56,140 bases of DNA from Oscillospiraceae bacterium. Its GTDB lineage: Bacteria > Bacillota > Clostridia > Oscillospirales > Ruminococcaceae. Both the position numbers and the translations under genes were made by a program. Where the stretch lies: the NCBI GenBank assembly GCA_900768105.1, contig CAAGBQ010000132.1, forward strand, positions 1 to 56,140, read 5' to 3'. Below the pieces are notes generated by a model. The model searched no databases. It was not told where the DNA came from and saw nothing but the letters and a program-made list of their open reading frames with translations. Positions 24,607-33,370 of this stretch are shown piece after piece (within the stretch, counting starts at the first letter, position 1; every line of letters begins with the position of its first letter).

Positions 24607-25521
24607 ATGGATGCAATAAAAATAATATCGCAAAATGTGGGACAGACCGTTTCTCGGATAATAGAAAAGGCCGGAGCGGAACGCTTTGAAGCGGCAAGAG
24701 AAATCCGTCTTTCGGCAAACCGCCCGCTGCGTATAGTTTACCGTGACGAAAGCATTTTTATCGGTAGGAACGGCAGGGAATGCGGCGCCGCTTCGGAAGC
24801 GGACAGCCTTTTGCCACAGGAAGTAAAGGATTGCTTTGCCGCGCTGTGCCAATATTCCGTGCATACATATCAAAACGAAATCTGCGAAGGCTTTATTACA
24901 ATAGAGGGCGGAATTCGTGTGGGAATTTGCGGAACGGCAGTCTATGACGGAGAAAAAATTATAAATATTAAGGATATTTCTTCGCTTAATATACGCATTG
25001 CGCGGGAAATCAAAGGGGCGGCGGATGAAATTATCCGCAAAGCGGGGTTTGGCGAACGGGGCGGAATACTTGTTGCGGGTCCGCCTTGTTCCGGAAAAAC
25101 AACCTTGCTTCGGGATATGGCAAGAACGGCGGGAAACGGCGGAAAAAATGTATGTATAGTGGACGAGCGTATGGAGATTGCGGGCGTATTCCGTGGAAAG
25201 CCCGCTTTTGAAATCGGAGAATGTACATCCGTGCTCAACGGCTTTCGCAAAAGCGACGGAATAATATGCGCGGTGCGCTCCATGGCTCCGGAGGTAATTA
25301 TCTGCGATGAGTTCGGCGGAGAGAGCGAGATTGCAGCCAGTCTTTATGCAATGAAAAGCGGAGCGCAGATAATTGCAAGTATGCACTGTCTTGATTTGGA
25401 AGATTTGCGGTCAAAAAACGAGTTTAAGTTTCTTGCGGAAAGGGGAGTATTCAAGTGGGTTGTGATTACCGGCCACGGCTGTAAAACAGAAAGCATAGTA
25501 AAGGTTGGCGAGATATTATGA
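24607..25521 (+). CDS. spoIIIAA: stage III sporulation protein AA, secretion-type ATPase
   Basis: SpoIIIAA is the mother-cell ATPase of the SpoIIIA-SpoIIQ channel, related to type II/IV secretion ATPases. The 304-aa product has an N-terminal domain, the P-loop GPPCSGKTT near residue 157, a Walker B-like VIICDEFGG and a conserved histidine-containing region (IIASMHCLDLEDL). It is the first gene of the eight-gene operon and has a GGAGG site before the ATG. The stop overlaps the spoIIIAB start as ATGA. Confidence 0.97.
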   Translation: MDAIKIISQNVGQTVSRIIEKAGAERFEAAREIRLSANRPLRIVYRDESIFIGRNGRECGAASEADSLLPQEVKDCFAALCQYSVHTYQNEICEGFITIEGGIRVGICGTAVYDGEKIINIKDISSLNIRIAREIKGAADEIIRKAGFGERGGILVAGPPCSGKTTLLRDMARTAGNGGKNVCIVDERMEIAGVFRGKPAFEIGECTSVLNGFRKSDGIICAVRSMAPEVIICDEFGGESEIAASLYAMKSGAQIIASMHCLDLEDLRSKNEFKFLAERGVFKWVVITGHGCKTESIVKVGEIL

Positions 25522-26015
25522 TAAGGTTTTTCGGAATAGTGCTTGTTTTCCTTTCATGCGTTTTCGGCGGTGCAGCAGCGGCAAAAAAACAGCTTTCCGT
25601 GCTTGAAGGCATTGAAAGAGCGGAAAAGCTGGTATCCGCGGTAATTGAGGGAATTTTAAGTGAAAGAAGCACAATGACGGAAATATTACATGGAATCGTC
25701 GGAGAGAATGAGAAAACAGACGGCTTTATATGCTCTGTGCTCAAAAATTCTGCGGGGAAAAGAATTGTGCTCAAAAAAGAAATAGTAGAAAGAACCGGCT
25801 TTTGCAGTGACGGTCCGACAGCTAAAGCATTGGAGGAAGCCTTTGAAATATTTGGCACAGCGGCGGCGGAAGAACAGGTACAGTGCCTTAAGCACATTCA
25901 AAATGGCATTGCAAAAAGGCGTGAACAGCTTTTAAAGCCGGTTTTGGAGCGGGCAAGGCTTGCCCGCTCCTTCGGAGCCATTGCAGGGCTGCTTGCGGCA
26001 GTTATCCTTATATAA
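25518..26015 (+). CDS. spoIIIAB: stage III sporulation protein AB
   Basis: A 165-aa membrane protein resembling the GspF-type platform of secretion systems. It has a membrane segment at each end (about residues 3-20 and 150-165) and a helical cytoplasmic middle. Overlap with spoIIIAA is 4 bases. The order in the operon and the two-segment layout support the call. Confidence 0.93.
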   Translation: MIRFFGIVLVFLSCVFGGAAAAKKQLSVLEGIERAEKLVSAVIEGILSERSTMTEILHGIVGENEKTDGFICSVLKNSAGKRIVLKKEIVERTGFCSDGPTAKALEEAFEIFGTAAAEEQVQCLKHIQNGIAKRREQLLKPVLERARLARSFGAIAGLLAAVILI

Positions 26016-26030
26016 AAGGAGAAATTAGAT

Positions 26031-26225
26031 ATGGATGTTGATATGATTTTTAAGATTGCGGCAATAGGAATTATTGTCGCGGTGCTCAATCAGGTGCTCA
26101 TCCGCTCCGGAAGAGAGGAACAGGCAATGATGACTACTCTTGCGGGGCTTATTGTGGTGCTCATGATGCTCATAAGTGAGATAAGCAACCTTTTTGATAC
26201 GGTAAAATCCGTATTTGGACTATGA
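26031..26225 (+). CDS. spoIIIAC: stage III sporulation protein AC
   Basis: A 64-aa small membrane protein with two hydrophobic helices (about residues 5-25 and 33-55) and the conserved GREEQAMMTTLAGL turn between them. It is thought to form part of the membrane ring of the channel with SpoIIIAD. It overlaps spoIIIAD by 4 bases (ATGA). Confidence 0.95.
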   Translation: MDVDMIFKIAAIGIIVAVLNQVLIRSGREEQAMMTTLAGLIVVLMMLISEISNLFDTVKSVFGL

Positions 26226-26617
26226 ACGAGATAATAACAGTTGCCGGAATTGCGGTTGCAGCTGCGGGAGCCGCTATATTGCTGAAGCAGTATAAGCCGG
26301 AATATGCCTTCGGCATTTCAATTGCCGCAGGAGTGATATTCCTGCTTTTTATCGTAACAAGGGCGCAGGGAATAATTGAGGAAATCGGCGATTTTGCAAA
26401 CACTTCCGGAATAGCTTCGGAAAATTACGGCATCATACTTCGCTGCCTTGGAATTTGTTTGATTACAAATGCTGCGGCGGAAACCTGCAAGGATTGCGGA
26501 CAAGGCTCCATTGCCTCAAAGGTGGTAATTGCGGGCAAGGCTTTGGTGCTGATAATTGCGCTGCCGCTTTTTTCGGAGCTTATGAATGTGATAAAAGCAA
26601 TTTTGGAGATAAAATGA
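26222..26617 (+). CDS. spoIIIAD: stage III sporulation protein AD
   Basis: A 131-aa membrane protein with about four hydrophobic helices and the conserved YKPEYAFGISIAAGV segment. The C-terminal half carries the NAAAETCKDCGQGSIASKV region typical of the family. The start overlaps spoIIIAC and the stop overlaps spoIIIAE as ATGA. Confidence 0.95.
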   Translation: MNEIITVAGIAVAAAGAAILLKQYKPEYAFGISIAAGVIFLLFIVTRAQGIIEEIGDFANTSGIASENYGIILRCLGICLITNAAAETCKDCGQGSIASKVVIAGKALVLIIALPLFSELMNVIKAILEIK

Positions 26618-27720
26618 AAAGGTTTGTTGTTTGTGCGCTTGCGCTTTGTTTTGTGCTTATGCTTTCCGGCTTTAGGTATGAAAGCACGGTTGAAAAACAG
26701 GTTGCAGCTGCGGAAAGAGAAATTGCAGCATTGCCGGAGGAAGCCGCGGAAGCTCTTGAGGCGATAGGCATTGACGGAATATCCGCAGAAGCGCTTTCGG
26801 GCATTTCATTTGGCGATGCGCTGCGGCTTATAGCGGAGAGCATAAAGGAGAAGATAAGGGCGCCGTTTCTCGCAGTTATTTCGGTTTGCGCCGCCGGAAT
26901 CCTTTGCAGTGTAATAAATAACTTCGGAAGCGGAGAAATGAAAACGGTTTATTCTGCGGTTTGTACTCTTGCGGCGGCGGCAGCGGTGATAATACCGGTA
27001 AAAAATGTGATTTCTGCTGCGTCAAAGGTGATTAACGAGTGTTCGGAATTTATGCTTGGTTTTATTCCTATATACTCTTCCGTAATTGCCGCATCCGGCG
27101 GAGTTTCTTCCGCGGCGGGTTATCGTACGCTTATGCTTGGGGCATCTACTGTGGTGGCACGCATTTCCGGAAACATTATTGTTCCGCTTATGTGCATATA
27201 TCTTGCGCTTTGCGCAGCAGGAACAATATCGCCAATTGGAATAGATAATATTTCGCGGAGTGTAAAAAGCTTTACAGTGTGGGTCATGAGCGCTTCTGCG
27301 GCGCTGTTTTCCGGCATTATGGGCATCGGAAGCATTGTTTCATCTTCCGCTGACGGAGCCGGTGCAAAGGCAATAAAGTTTGTTGTGGGAAGCGCAGTGC
27401 CAGTGGTCGGAGGAACTGTTTCGGATGCTCTTTCTGCGGCAAAAAGCTGCCTTATTATGACACGAAATGTGCTTGGCGCATATGCAATCGTTGCTGCGGC
27501 GGTAATTTTTATTCCGCCGGTAGTAAGTGCGTTTGCATGGAAAATTTGTCTTTCAATCGGAAGCGCGGTAAGCGATATGTTTGATAATAAATCACTTTCG
27601 TCATTACTTTCGGCAAGCTCTGCCGTTATGGGAATTATGCTTGCGATGGTTTTACTTACGGCAATAATGTTCATTTTCTCCGTTGCAATAATGATACTTA
27701 CAGGGGGCGCTGCGCAATGA
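26614..27720 (+). CDS. spoIIIAE: stage III sporulation protein AE
   Basis: A 368-aa polytopic membrane protein of the channel, resembling a permease or export-gate component. It starts with a signal-like segment (VVCALALCFVLMLSGF), then a helical extracellular part, then about seven hydrophobic helices. The frame is open from 26455, but the ATG at 26614 fits because it overlaps the spoIIIAD stop and starts the signal segment. Confidence 0.95.
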   Translation: MKRFVVCALALCFVLMLSGFRYESTVEKQVAAAEREIAALPEEAAEALEAIGIDGISAEALSGISFGDALRLIAESIKEKIRAPFLAVISVCAAGILCSVINNFGSGEMKTVYSAVCTLAAAAAVIIPVKNVISAASKVINECSEFMLGFIPIYSSVIAASGGVSSAAGYRTLMLGASTVVARISGNIIVPLMCIYLALCAAGTISPIGIDNISRSVKSFTVWVMSASAALFSGIMGIGSIVSSSADGAGAKAIKFVVGSAVPVVGGTVSDALSAAKSCLIMTRNVLGAYAIVAAAVIFIPPVVSAFAWKICLSIGSAVSDMFDNKSLSSLLSASSAVMGIMLAMVLLTAIMFIFSVAIMILTGGAAQ

Positions 27721-28214
27721 CGCTTATTGAGGGCATAAAAAGCTGGGCGTTTTCCGTTTGTGCCGCAGCCGTATGCGGTGCGGTTATGAATATGCTTTTG
27801 CCGGAGGGCAGTGAAAAACGCATTTTTAAAACAGTGCTTTGCCTTTTTATGCTGTGCTCGATTCTTTCTCCGATTTTGAGCATGGATTTTTCCGCTTTGA
27901 GCACGGAAACCGATTTTAAAGAAAACCGTGCTCAAACGGAGGGGATAACCGAAGAGCTGCTTGCGTTTTCCGCTAATGAAGCGGAAAATACTATTATAAA
28001 CGATACGGCCGCGGCTCTTGCGGAAAAAGGAATCGCCGCCGACAATATTTCGGTAGAAGTTAATATTTTGCCGGACGGAAGCATAAATATTAGCAGGTTT
28101 GTCATAACGGTAAGCGGCGGCAATCCGGAGGAAATAAAGAGCATTGCGGAAAAAAGAACAGGGCTTTTGCCAGAAATAGAATGTGGGGGAGAAAACGAAA
28201 ATGGAGAAGGATAA
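27717..28214 (+). CDS. spoIIIAF: stage III sporulation protein AF
   Basis: A 165-aa protein with two N-terminal membrane segments (about residues 7-25 and 36-52) and a soluble intermembrane domain ending in an acidic tail. The soluble part has the ring-building fold in studied homologues. It overlaps spoIIIAE by 4 bases and spoIIIAG by 14. Confidence 0.93.
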   Translation: MTLIEGIKSWAFSVCAAAVCGAVMNMLLPEGSEKRIFKTVLCLFMLCSILSPILSMDFSALSTETDFKENRAQTEGITEELLAFSANEAENTIINDTAAALAEKGIAADNISVEVNILPDGSINISRFVITVSGGNPEEIKSIAEKRTGLLPEIECGGENENGEG

Positions 28215-28749
28215 AGGCTTTTTTGATGGGGTAAAAAAGCTGTTCGGAGGAAAAGAGAGGCTTACAAAAGCCGTGCTTGTGCTCGGAATTGCCGGAATGG
28301 TACTTATACTTGCTTCAGAAATTTTTCCGCAGCAAAAAAAGGCTGCGGAAAAATCCTCTTATAACGGCGCGGAGATTTCGTACGAACGCGAACAGCAGCT
28401 TGAAAAGCGTCTTTGCGCAATGATAGAGCAAATTGACGGAGCAGGTAAATCAAGGGTTATGATAACCCTTGATTCATCGAACGAATACTTCTATGCCATT
28501 GAAAGCAAAACAGATACATCGGAAAAGGAATCCGAACGGCAAAACAGCACGGAGGAAAGCCCTGCAATAATCGACGGTAAAAACGGCGAGGAGCCTATTA
28601 TTACAAAAATCGGTGAATCGGGCGTTCGCGGAGTGTTTGTAATTTGCGAGGGCGGAGATAAGCCGCAGGTGGCGGAACAAATAATCAATGCCGTTTGCGC
28701 CGTGCTCGGAATCGGTTCAAGCAGAGTCAGCGTTGCCAAAATGGCATGA
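28201..28749 (+). CDS. spoIIIAG: stage III sporulation protein AG
   Basis: SpoIIIAG forms the large ring between the two membranes. The 182-aa product has a basic N-terminus, one membrane segment (about residues 22-42) and a domain with GAGKSRVMITLDSS and GVRGVFVICEGG blocks. The ATG at 28201 is preferred over an upstream GTG because GGGGGAG lies about 9 bases before it. Confidence 0.95.
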   Translation: MEKDKGFFDGVKKLFGGKERLTKAVLVLGIAGMVLILASEIFPQQKKAAEKSSYNGAEISYEREQQLEKRLCAMIEQIDGAGKSRVMITLDSSNEYFYAIESKTDTSEKESERQNSTEESPAIIDGKNGEEPIITKIGESGVRGVFVICEGGDKPQVAEQIINAVCAVLGIGSSRVSVAKMA

Positions 28750-28777
28750 AATAAATATTTTTTAGGAGGATAAACAT

Positions 28778-29428
28778 ATGACAAGCATCAAAAATTACGA
28801 GAGCGTGGAGCTTCCGAAGGCTCCGGAGAAAGAAAAGAAAGGCATTTTTGATTTTGCCAAGAATATAAAGGGAAAAAAGCTCGGTTTCAAATTAAGAAAA
28901 CGCCATATTGCTGCGGCGGCGCTTGTGCTTATGCTTTCTGCTGCGGTATATATAAATTATCTGTACTCCACGGGTGGGCTTAACCCGCTTTTGGAGGCAG
29001 GCAAAAACTATGGCGATTCCATTCTTGTGGGCAAAAAGAACGATAAAAACGCGGAGGAGGAGAGCACCGGAACAGCGGCCTCATATTTCAGCGAAGCGCG
29101 GGTTTCGCGCCAGCAATCCAGAGATGAAGCGGTGCAAACCATACAGAACCTTTATGGCTCCGGGGAAAACGACGATGCACAGACGGCTTCGCTTATCCAA
29201 AAAGCAGAAGAAATCACAGCAAATATGGAGCTTGAAACAAAGATAGAGTCCATTATCAAAGCAAAGGGCTTTGACGACTGCATTGTTTACATATCCGGCG
29301 ACTATGCGGATGTTATGGTGCAAACGGAAGGGCTTCTTGAAACAGAAGCGGCACTTATAAAAGAGGCAATAATTCAGGAAACAGCCGTCCCCGTTGAAAA
29401 TATATCTATCGTTGAAGTGAAAGAATAA
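28778..29428 (+). CDS. spoIIIAH: stage III sporulation protein AH
   Basis: SpoIIIAH spans the mother-cell membrane and meets forespore SpoIIQ in the intermembrane space. The 216-aa protein has a charged N-terminal region, one membrane segment (about residues 45-65), a linker, then the SpoIIIAH domain from ARVSRQQSRDEAVQTIQN to the end. An AGGAGG site lies before the ATG. spoIIQ itself is not in the window. Confidence 0.95.
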   Translation: MTSIKNYESVELPKAPEKEKKGIFDFAKNIKGKKLGFKLRKRHIAAAALVLMLSAAVYINYLYSTGGLNPLLEAGKNYGDSILVGKKNDKNAEEESTGTAASYFSEARVSRQQSRDEAVQTIQNLYGSGENDDAQTASLIQKAEEITANMELETKIESIIKAKGFDDCIVYISGDYADVMVQTEGLLETEAALIKEAIIQETAVPVENISIVEVKE

Positions 29429-29437
29429 CACAAAAGG

Positions 29438-29468
29438 CCGGCAGCCGCATTTTTACTGCGGCTGCCGG
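29438..29468 (+). other. strong GC-rich hairpin after spoIIIAH
   Basis: A perfect 12-bp stem (29438-29449 with 29457-29468) and a 7-base loop are not followed by a U-run. It may stabilise the 3' end of the spoIIIA part or lower read-through into the next pair. Confidence 0.75.
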
Positions 29469-29489
29469 TTGGCATATACGGAGGCATAT

Positions 29490-30188
29490 ATGGAAGAGAT
29501 AAGCAAAGGAAAAAGCGCAGTGGGAAAGATTGCGGGATTTGTTGCTAAAATTGTGTTTTTTGTTTTTGTGTTCGGCGCGCTGCTTTATATTTTTCCGCCG
29601 CTTGCGCCGGCAATGGATAAAACCGCCGGTGCAATAGGTACGCTTTTTGGCAGCAAAACGGAAATTAATGTGTTTTCGGAGTTTGCGGATGTGTCCGGAA
29701 AAGCAATTGACAGAGTGCTTTATCTGGTGGAGCTTGCAAAGGATAATATTGAAGGAAAATATGCACAAAAGAGAGAAGTTTCTCCCGTTATATTTACCTG
29801 TGCCGCGGAGCTTCCCTGTGATGATAATAATATAACCTCCTGCTTCGGAGAAAGGATAAATCCCATAAGCAAAAAGGAAGAAGTACATACAGGGATAGAC
29901 TTTGCTCTTGCAGAGGGCAGTAACATTTATGCCGCTTGGCCGGGAACGGTTGCGGAAACCGGAACGGATGAAATATACGGAAATTATATTGTTATAAAAC
30001 ATTCGCCATCGCTTTTTACACGGTACTGCCACCTTTCGGAAATAGCCGTGAAAGAGGGAGCAAGGGTAGGAGTTAAAGAAAAGATAGGAGAGGCCGGAAG
30101 CACCGGCTGGGCAACCGGAAGCCATTTGCATTTTGAAGTTTTGGCAAACGGAAACGCCGTTGACCCCAAAATCTGCCTGAATATATAA
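29490..30188 (+). CDS. SpoIVFA-like membrane protein with M23/LytM domain
   Basis: The 232-aa protein has one membrane segment (about residues 18-40), a helical middle and a C-terminal M23 (LytM) domain. That domain shows HTGIDFAL and GSHLHFEV, so the metal-ligand pattern HxxxD and HxH is intact. SpoIVFA of Bacillus also carries a LytM domain and holds SpoIVFB in check. The next gene is an SpoIVFB-like protease, so orthology is likely (inference from context). The ATG at 29490 follows CGGAGG. A simple cell-wall endopeptidase is the alternative. Confidence 0.8.
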   Translation: MEEISKGKSAVGKIAGFVAKIVFFVFVFGALLYIFPPLAPAMDKTAGAIGTLFGSKTEINVFSEFADVSGKAIDRVLYLVELAKDNIEGKYAQKREVSPVIFTCAAELPCDDNNITSCFGERINPISKKEEVHTGIDFALAEGSNIYAAWPGTVAETGTDEIYGNYIVIKHSPSLFTRYCHLSEIAVKEGARVGVKEKIGEAGSTGWATGSHLHFEVLANGNAVDPKICLNI

Positions 30189-30748
30189 TGGAATTTACCG
30201 TTTTCAAAACGCGCGTGAAAATTTCACCGTTGCTTTTTGCCGTGCTCACGGCATTTTTGTTGGCAGACAGAGAAAAAATCGCTTTTGCGGCAGTCTGTTT
30301 TTCTCTGTTTCATGAGCTTTGTCACTTTGCGGTGCTTGCGGTTTTTAAGAAGGCTCCGCAGGAGATTGATGTTTCCGCCGCGGGTATTTCCATGTGCCTT
30401 AATCAAATGAGCACGGCACAGAGGATAGCTGTTTTTTCAGCAGGCGCTGTGGGAAACTTTGTATTGGCAGCGGTGTTTGCGGCGACGGAAAAAAGTCTTT
30501 TTTGCGCAATAAATCTGGTAATAGGAATCTTTACGCTGCTTCCGCTTTGTTCAACGGACGGCGGAAGCATTGTTGCGGCGCTTGCGGAAAGCTTTTTTCC
30601 GGAGCAGGCAAAAATGCTCTGCCGCATAATTTTTACCGCTTTCGGCTTAATGGCGGCGGTACTGCTTTTCTCTGCTGCAATTGTATATAAGAATCCTTAT
30701 TTGCTTATCGCTGTTTTTTATGCGGTTATATGCTTATTAAAGTATTGA
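30188..30748 (+). CDS. SpoIVFB-like site-2 (M50) metalloprotease
   Basis: An intramembrane zinc protease of 186 aa. The HExxH motif appears as HELCHF near residue 41. The third ligand aspartate is in LLPLCSTDGG. Several hydrophobic helices follow. In Bacillus SpoIVFB cuts pro-sigma-K in the mother cell. Pairing with an M23 protein after the spoIIIA operon supports that role here. The start overlaps the preceding stop by one base. Confidence 0.86.
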   Translation: MEFTVFKTRVKISPLLFAVLTAFLLADREKIAFAAVCFSLFHELCHFAVLAVFKKAPQEIDVSAAGISMCLNQMSTAQRIAVFSAGAVGNFVLAAVFAATEKSLFCAINLVIGIFTLLPLCSTDGGSIVAALAESFFPEQAKMLCRIIFTAFGLMAAVLLFSAAIVYKNPYLLIAVFYAVICLLKY

Positions 30749-30774
30749 AAAAGCAATTCCTCCTATGTTATACT
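30745..30774 (+). promoter_or_regulatory. candidate sigma-A promoter of the radical SAM unit
   Basis: TTGAAA at 30745-30750, overlapping the stop codon of the protease gene, and TATACT at 30769-30774 are 18 bases apart. The expected start of transcription, near 30781, lies beyond the left arm of the adjacent hairpin. Confidence 0.55.
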
Positions 30775-30805
30775 GTTCCGTGTATGTGAAAGGAGGAATT
30801 GCTTT
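30750..30805 (+). promoter_or_regulatory. perfect 15-bp hairpin sequestering the ribosome-binding site
   Basis: The arms 30750-30764 and 30791-30805 pair perfectly around a 26-base loop. The right arm holds AGGAGG and the first two bases of the TTG start codon of the radical SAM gene. No U-run follows, so it is not a terminator. Only transcripts that come from upstream contain both arms. Confidence 0.8.
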
Positions 30806-32642
30806 GGCAGCTATTCCCGACAGTATATTGAAGCTTGTTCAAAAGCCTGCGCGCTATACCGGCGGCGAAATGAACAGTGTTATTAAAAATAGGGACGATG
30901 TTTTTGTCCGGTTTGCATTTTGTTTTCCGGATTTATATGAGGTTGGCATGAGCCACCTTGGGATGAAGATTCTTTACAGCCTTCTCAATAAAGATTCCGA
31001 GGTTTGGTGCGAACGCGTTTTTGCTCCGGATATTGATATGGAAAAAATCCTGCGTGAACGGAAGCTTCCGCTTTTTGCGCTGGAAAGCGGAGATTCCGTC
31101 GGCGACTTTGATATAATAGGCTTTACTCTGCAATATGAGCTTTCTTATACCGGCGTGCTCAATATGCTTGACCTTGCCGGTATTCCGGTTCGCGCAGAGG
31201 ACAGACATGAGCTTAAAAATCTTGTTGTCGCCGGCGGTCCTTGCTCTTGCAATCCGGAACCCATGGCAGATTTTATCGACCTTTTTATGCCGGGCGAGGG
31301 CGAAGAGGTGCTTCCAGAAGTGGTTGCGCTATATAAAGAAGCAAAGAAAAACGGATGGAGCAAACGGCAATACCTTGCAGAAGCCGCCAAGATAGATGGC
31401 GTTTATGTTCCGTCGCTTATTGATGTAATTTATAACGATGACGGAACTGTAAAGGAATTTGTTCCGAAGGAAACGGCAACGCTCCCTATAAAAAAGCGCA
31501 TTATAAAAGACTTGGACAAGGTATATTATCCGGAAAGCTTTATTGTGCCATTCATCGAGATTGTTCATGACAGAAGCATGCTTGAGCTTATGCGCGGGTG
31601 TATCCGTGGCTGCCGTTTTTGTCAAGCGGGATTTATTTACAGACCGCTGCGTGAAAAGCAGGCGGAAACTCTTGCAAAAAATGCACATGACCTTTGCGAC
31701 AGCACCGGTTATGATGAGCTTTCGCTAACATCGTTGAGCACCAGCGATTACAGCCGGCTTAATTCGCTTTTTGATAAGCTTATCGACTGGACGGAGCGGG
31801 ACCATATAAACCTTGCGGTGCCGTCGCTTCGTGTTGATAACTTCAATGATGAGCTTATGCTCAAAATAAGCAAGGTGCGTAAAAGCGGTCTTACTTTTGC
31901 GCCGGAAGCCGGAACCCAGCGCCTGCGTGATGTTATCAACAAAAATGTTACCGAGGAAGAGATTTTCGGAACCTGCTCAATTGCTTTTAAGGGCGGTTAC
32001 ACCAAGGTAAAGCTTTACTTTATGATGGGCCTTCCCACGGAAACGGATGAGGACATTGTTGGAATTGTGGATTTGCTTCAACGCATTGTGGACTTTTACT
32101 ATCATATGCCGGAAAAGCCGAAGGGCAAAGCCATTCAGCTTACGGCAAGCATTGCAAACTTTGTGCCAAAGCCATTTACTCCTTTTGAGTTTGAACCGCA
32201 GGAGACAAGAGAAGAGCTTTACAGAAAGCAGGAGCTTATTAAATCAACAGTTCGCAGCAGAAAGATAAGCTTGAGCTGGCACGATGTTGAAAGCTCATTT
32301 ATGGAGGGCGTGCTTGCACGCGGCGACCGCCGCCTTGGCAAGGTAATCGAAACCGCATGGAAAAAAGGCTGCAACTTTGATAGTTGGGATAACTATTTTA
32401 AGTATGATAAGTGGATGGAATCCTTTGCGGAATGTGGGATTGACCCTGAATTTTACGCTAACCGCGAAAGAAGCTATGATGAGGTTATGCCGTGGGATAT
32501 TTTTAACTATGGCATATCGAAGAAATTTCTTATCAATGAAAATAAAAAGGCACACGAGGGCGTTACTACGCCCAATTGTCGAGAAAAATGCTCCGGCTGC
32601 GGCGCAAACCGCTTGAAAGGAGGCGCCTGCTTTGAGTACTGA
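30804..32642 (+). CDS. B12-binding-type radical SAM protein (TIGR03960-like)
   Basis: The 612-aa protein belongs to a radical SAM family of unknown reaction. The N-terminal part resembles a cobalamin-binding domain. The central radical SAM core has the cluster motif in CIRGCRFCQAG, near residue 265. The C-terminus ends in a cysteine-rich CREKCSGCGANRLKGGAC. In many bacteria it is fused to, or followed by, the DUF2344 protein found next here. The TTG start at 30804 is chosen because AGGAGG lies 7 bases upstream. It overlaps the next gene by 11 bases. Confidence 0.9.
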   Translation: MAAIPDSILKLVQKPARYTGGEMNSVIKNRDDVFVRFAFCFPDLYEVGMSHLGMKILYSLLNKDSEVWCERVFAPDIDMEKILRERKLPLFALESGDSVGDFDIIGFTLQYELSYTGVLNMLDLAGIPVRAEDRHELKNLVVAGGPCSCNPEPMADFIDLFMPGEGEEVLPEVVALYKEAKKNGWSKRQYLAEAAKIDGVYVPSLIDVIYNDDGTVKEFVPKETATLPIKKRIIKDLDKVYYPESFIVPFIEIVHDRSMLELMRGCIRGCRFCQAGFIYRPLREKQAETLAKNAHDLCDSTGYDELSLTSLSTSDYSRLNSLFDKLIDWTERDHINLAVPSLRVDNFNDELMLKISKVRKSGLTFAPEAGTQRLRDVINKNVTEEEIFGTCSIAFKGGYTKVKLYFMMGLPTETDEDIVGIVDLLQRIVDFYYHMPEKPKGKAIQLTASIANFVPKPFTPFEFEPQETREELYRKQELIKSTVRSRKISLSWHDVESSFMEGVLARGDRRLGKVIETAWKKGCNFDSWDNYFKYDKWMESFAECGIDPEFYANRERSYDEVMPWDIFNYGISKKFLINENKKAHEGVTTPNCREKCSGCGANRLKGGACFEY

Positions 32643-33318
32643 AAACGGTTATGAGGATGTAAGGCTTTTTTACAGCAAAACAGGTTCCGCAAAATATATT
32701 TCTCACCTTGATACAATGCGCGCATTCCAAAGGGCGTTCCGCCGCTGTAAAGAGCTTGATTTTTGGTATACGGAGGGATTTAACCCTCATCTTTATCTTA
32801 CATTTGCGCTTCCGCTTTCTCTTGGATATGAAAGCGGAGCGGAAACGGTGGATTTCCGCCTTGCTTCCCATGTTTCGTACAGAGAAATAGTGGAGAAGAT
32901 AAATGCGGTTCTTCCTGCCGGATTTAAAGCATATAAAGCCGCAAAGCCGGTTATGAATGCGAAGGTAATCCGCTTTGCGGATTACAACATTTCGTTTACT
33001 GCGGACGGAAGCGATCCGGAAGAGGTGCTTGCGCAATGGTACAGATGCTTTACTCGTGAAAGTGTTACCGTAAAAAAGGTAACAAAGCGCGGAGCGGAGG
33101 ATGTGGACCTTAAAGCGGGGGATAAAATAAAGCTTTCAAAGCTGAAAGCCTTCGAGGGAAGATTCTGTTTTAAAGCACGGCTTGTTTCCGGAGTGGAATT
33201 TAATATAAACCCGAACCTTGTGCTTCAGGCATTCAAGGAATTCAGCGAAATTTTGCCGGAGGATGTTGAAGTAAAACGCGTGGCGGTATATAACGGCAAA
33301 ATGGAAGAATTCTGCTGA
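32632..33318 (+). CDS. DUF2344 / radical SAM-linked protein (TIGR03936-like)
   Basis: A 228-aa protein of the family that partners the radical SAM gene upstream. The N-terminal block (FYSKTGSAKYISHLD, FNPHLYLTFALPL) is diagnostic. Its function is unknown; work on RNA or a cofactor is conceivable given the neighbours. The start is TTG at 32632 with AAAGGAGG 8 bases upstream, inside the preceding gene. Confidence 0.9.
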   Translation: MSTENGYEDVRLFYSKTGSAKYISHLDTMRAFQRAFRRCKELDFWYTEGFNPHLYLTFALPLSLGYESGAETVDFRLASHVSYREIVEKINAVLPAGFKAYKAAKPVMNAKVIRFADYNISFTADGSDPEEVLAQWYRCFTRESVTVKKVTKRGAEDVDLKAGDKIKLSKLKAFEGRFCFKARLVSGVEFNINPNLVLQAFKEFSEILPEDVEVKRVAVYNGKMEEFC

Positions 33319-33335
33319 AAAAAGCCAAAAAACAC

Positions 33336-33364
33336 TTGCAATTACCGTTTGCTTGTGTTATTAT
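33336..33364 (+). promoter_or_regulatory. candidate rplS promoter
   Basis: TTGCAA at 33336-33341 and TATTAT at 33359-33364 are 17 bases apart. An overlapping TATAAT sits at 33362-33367. Confidence 0.55.
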
Positions 33365-33370
33365 AATAAA

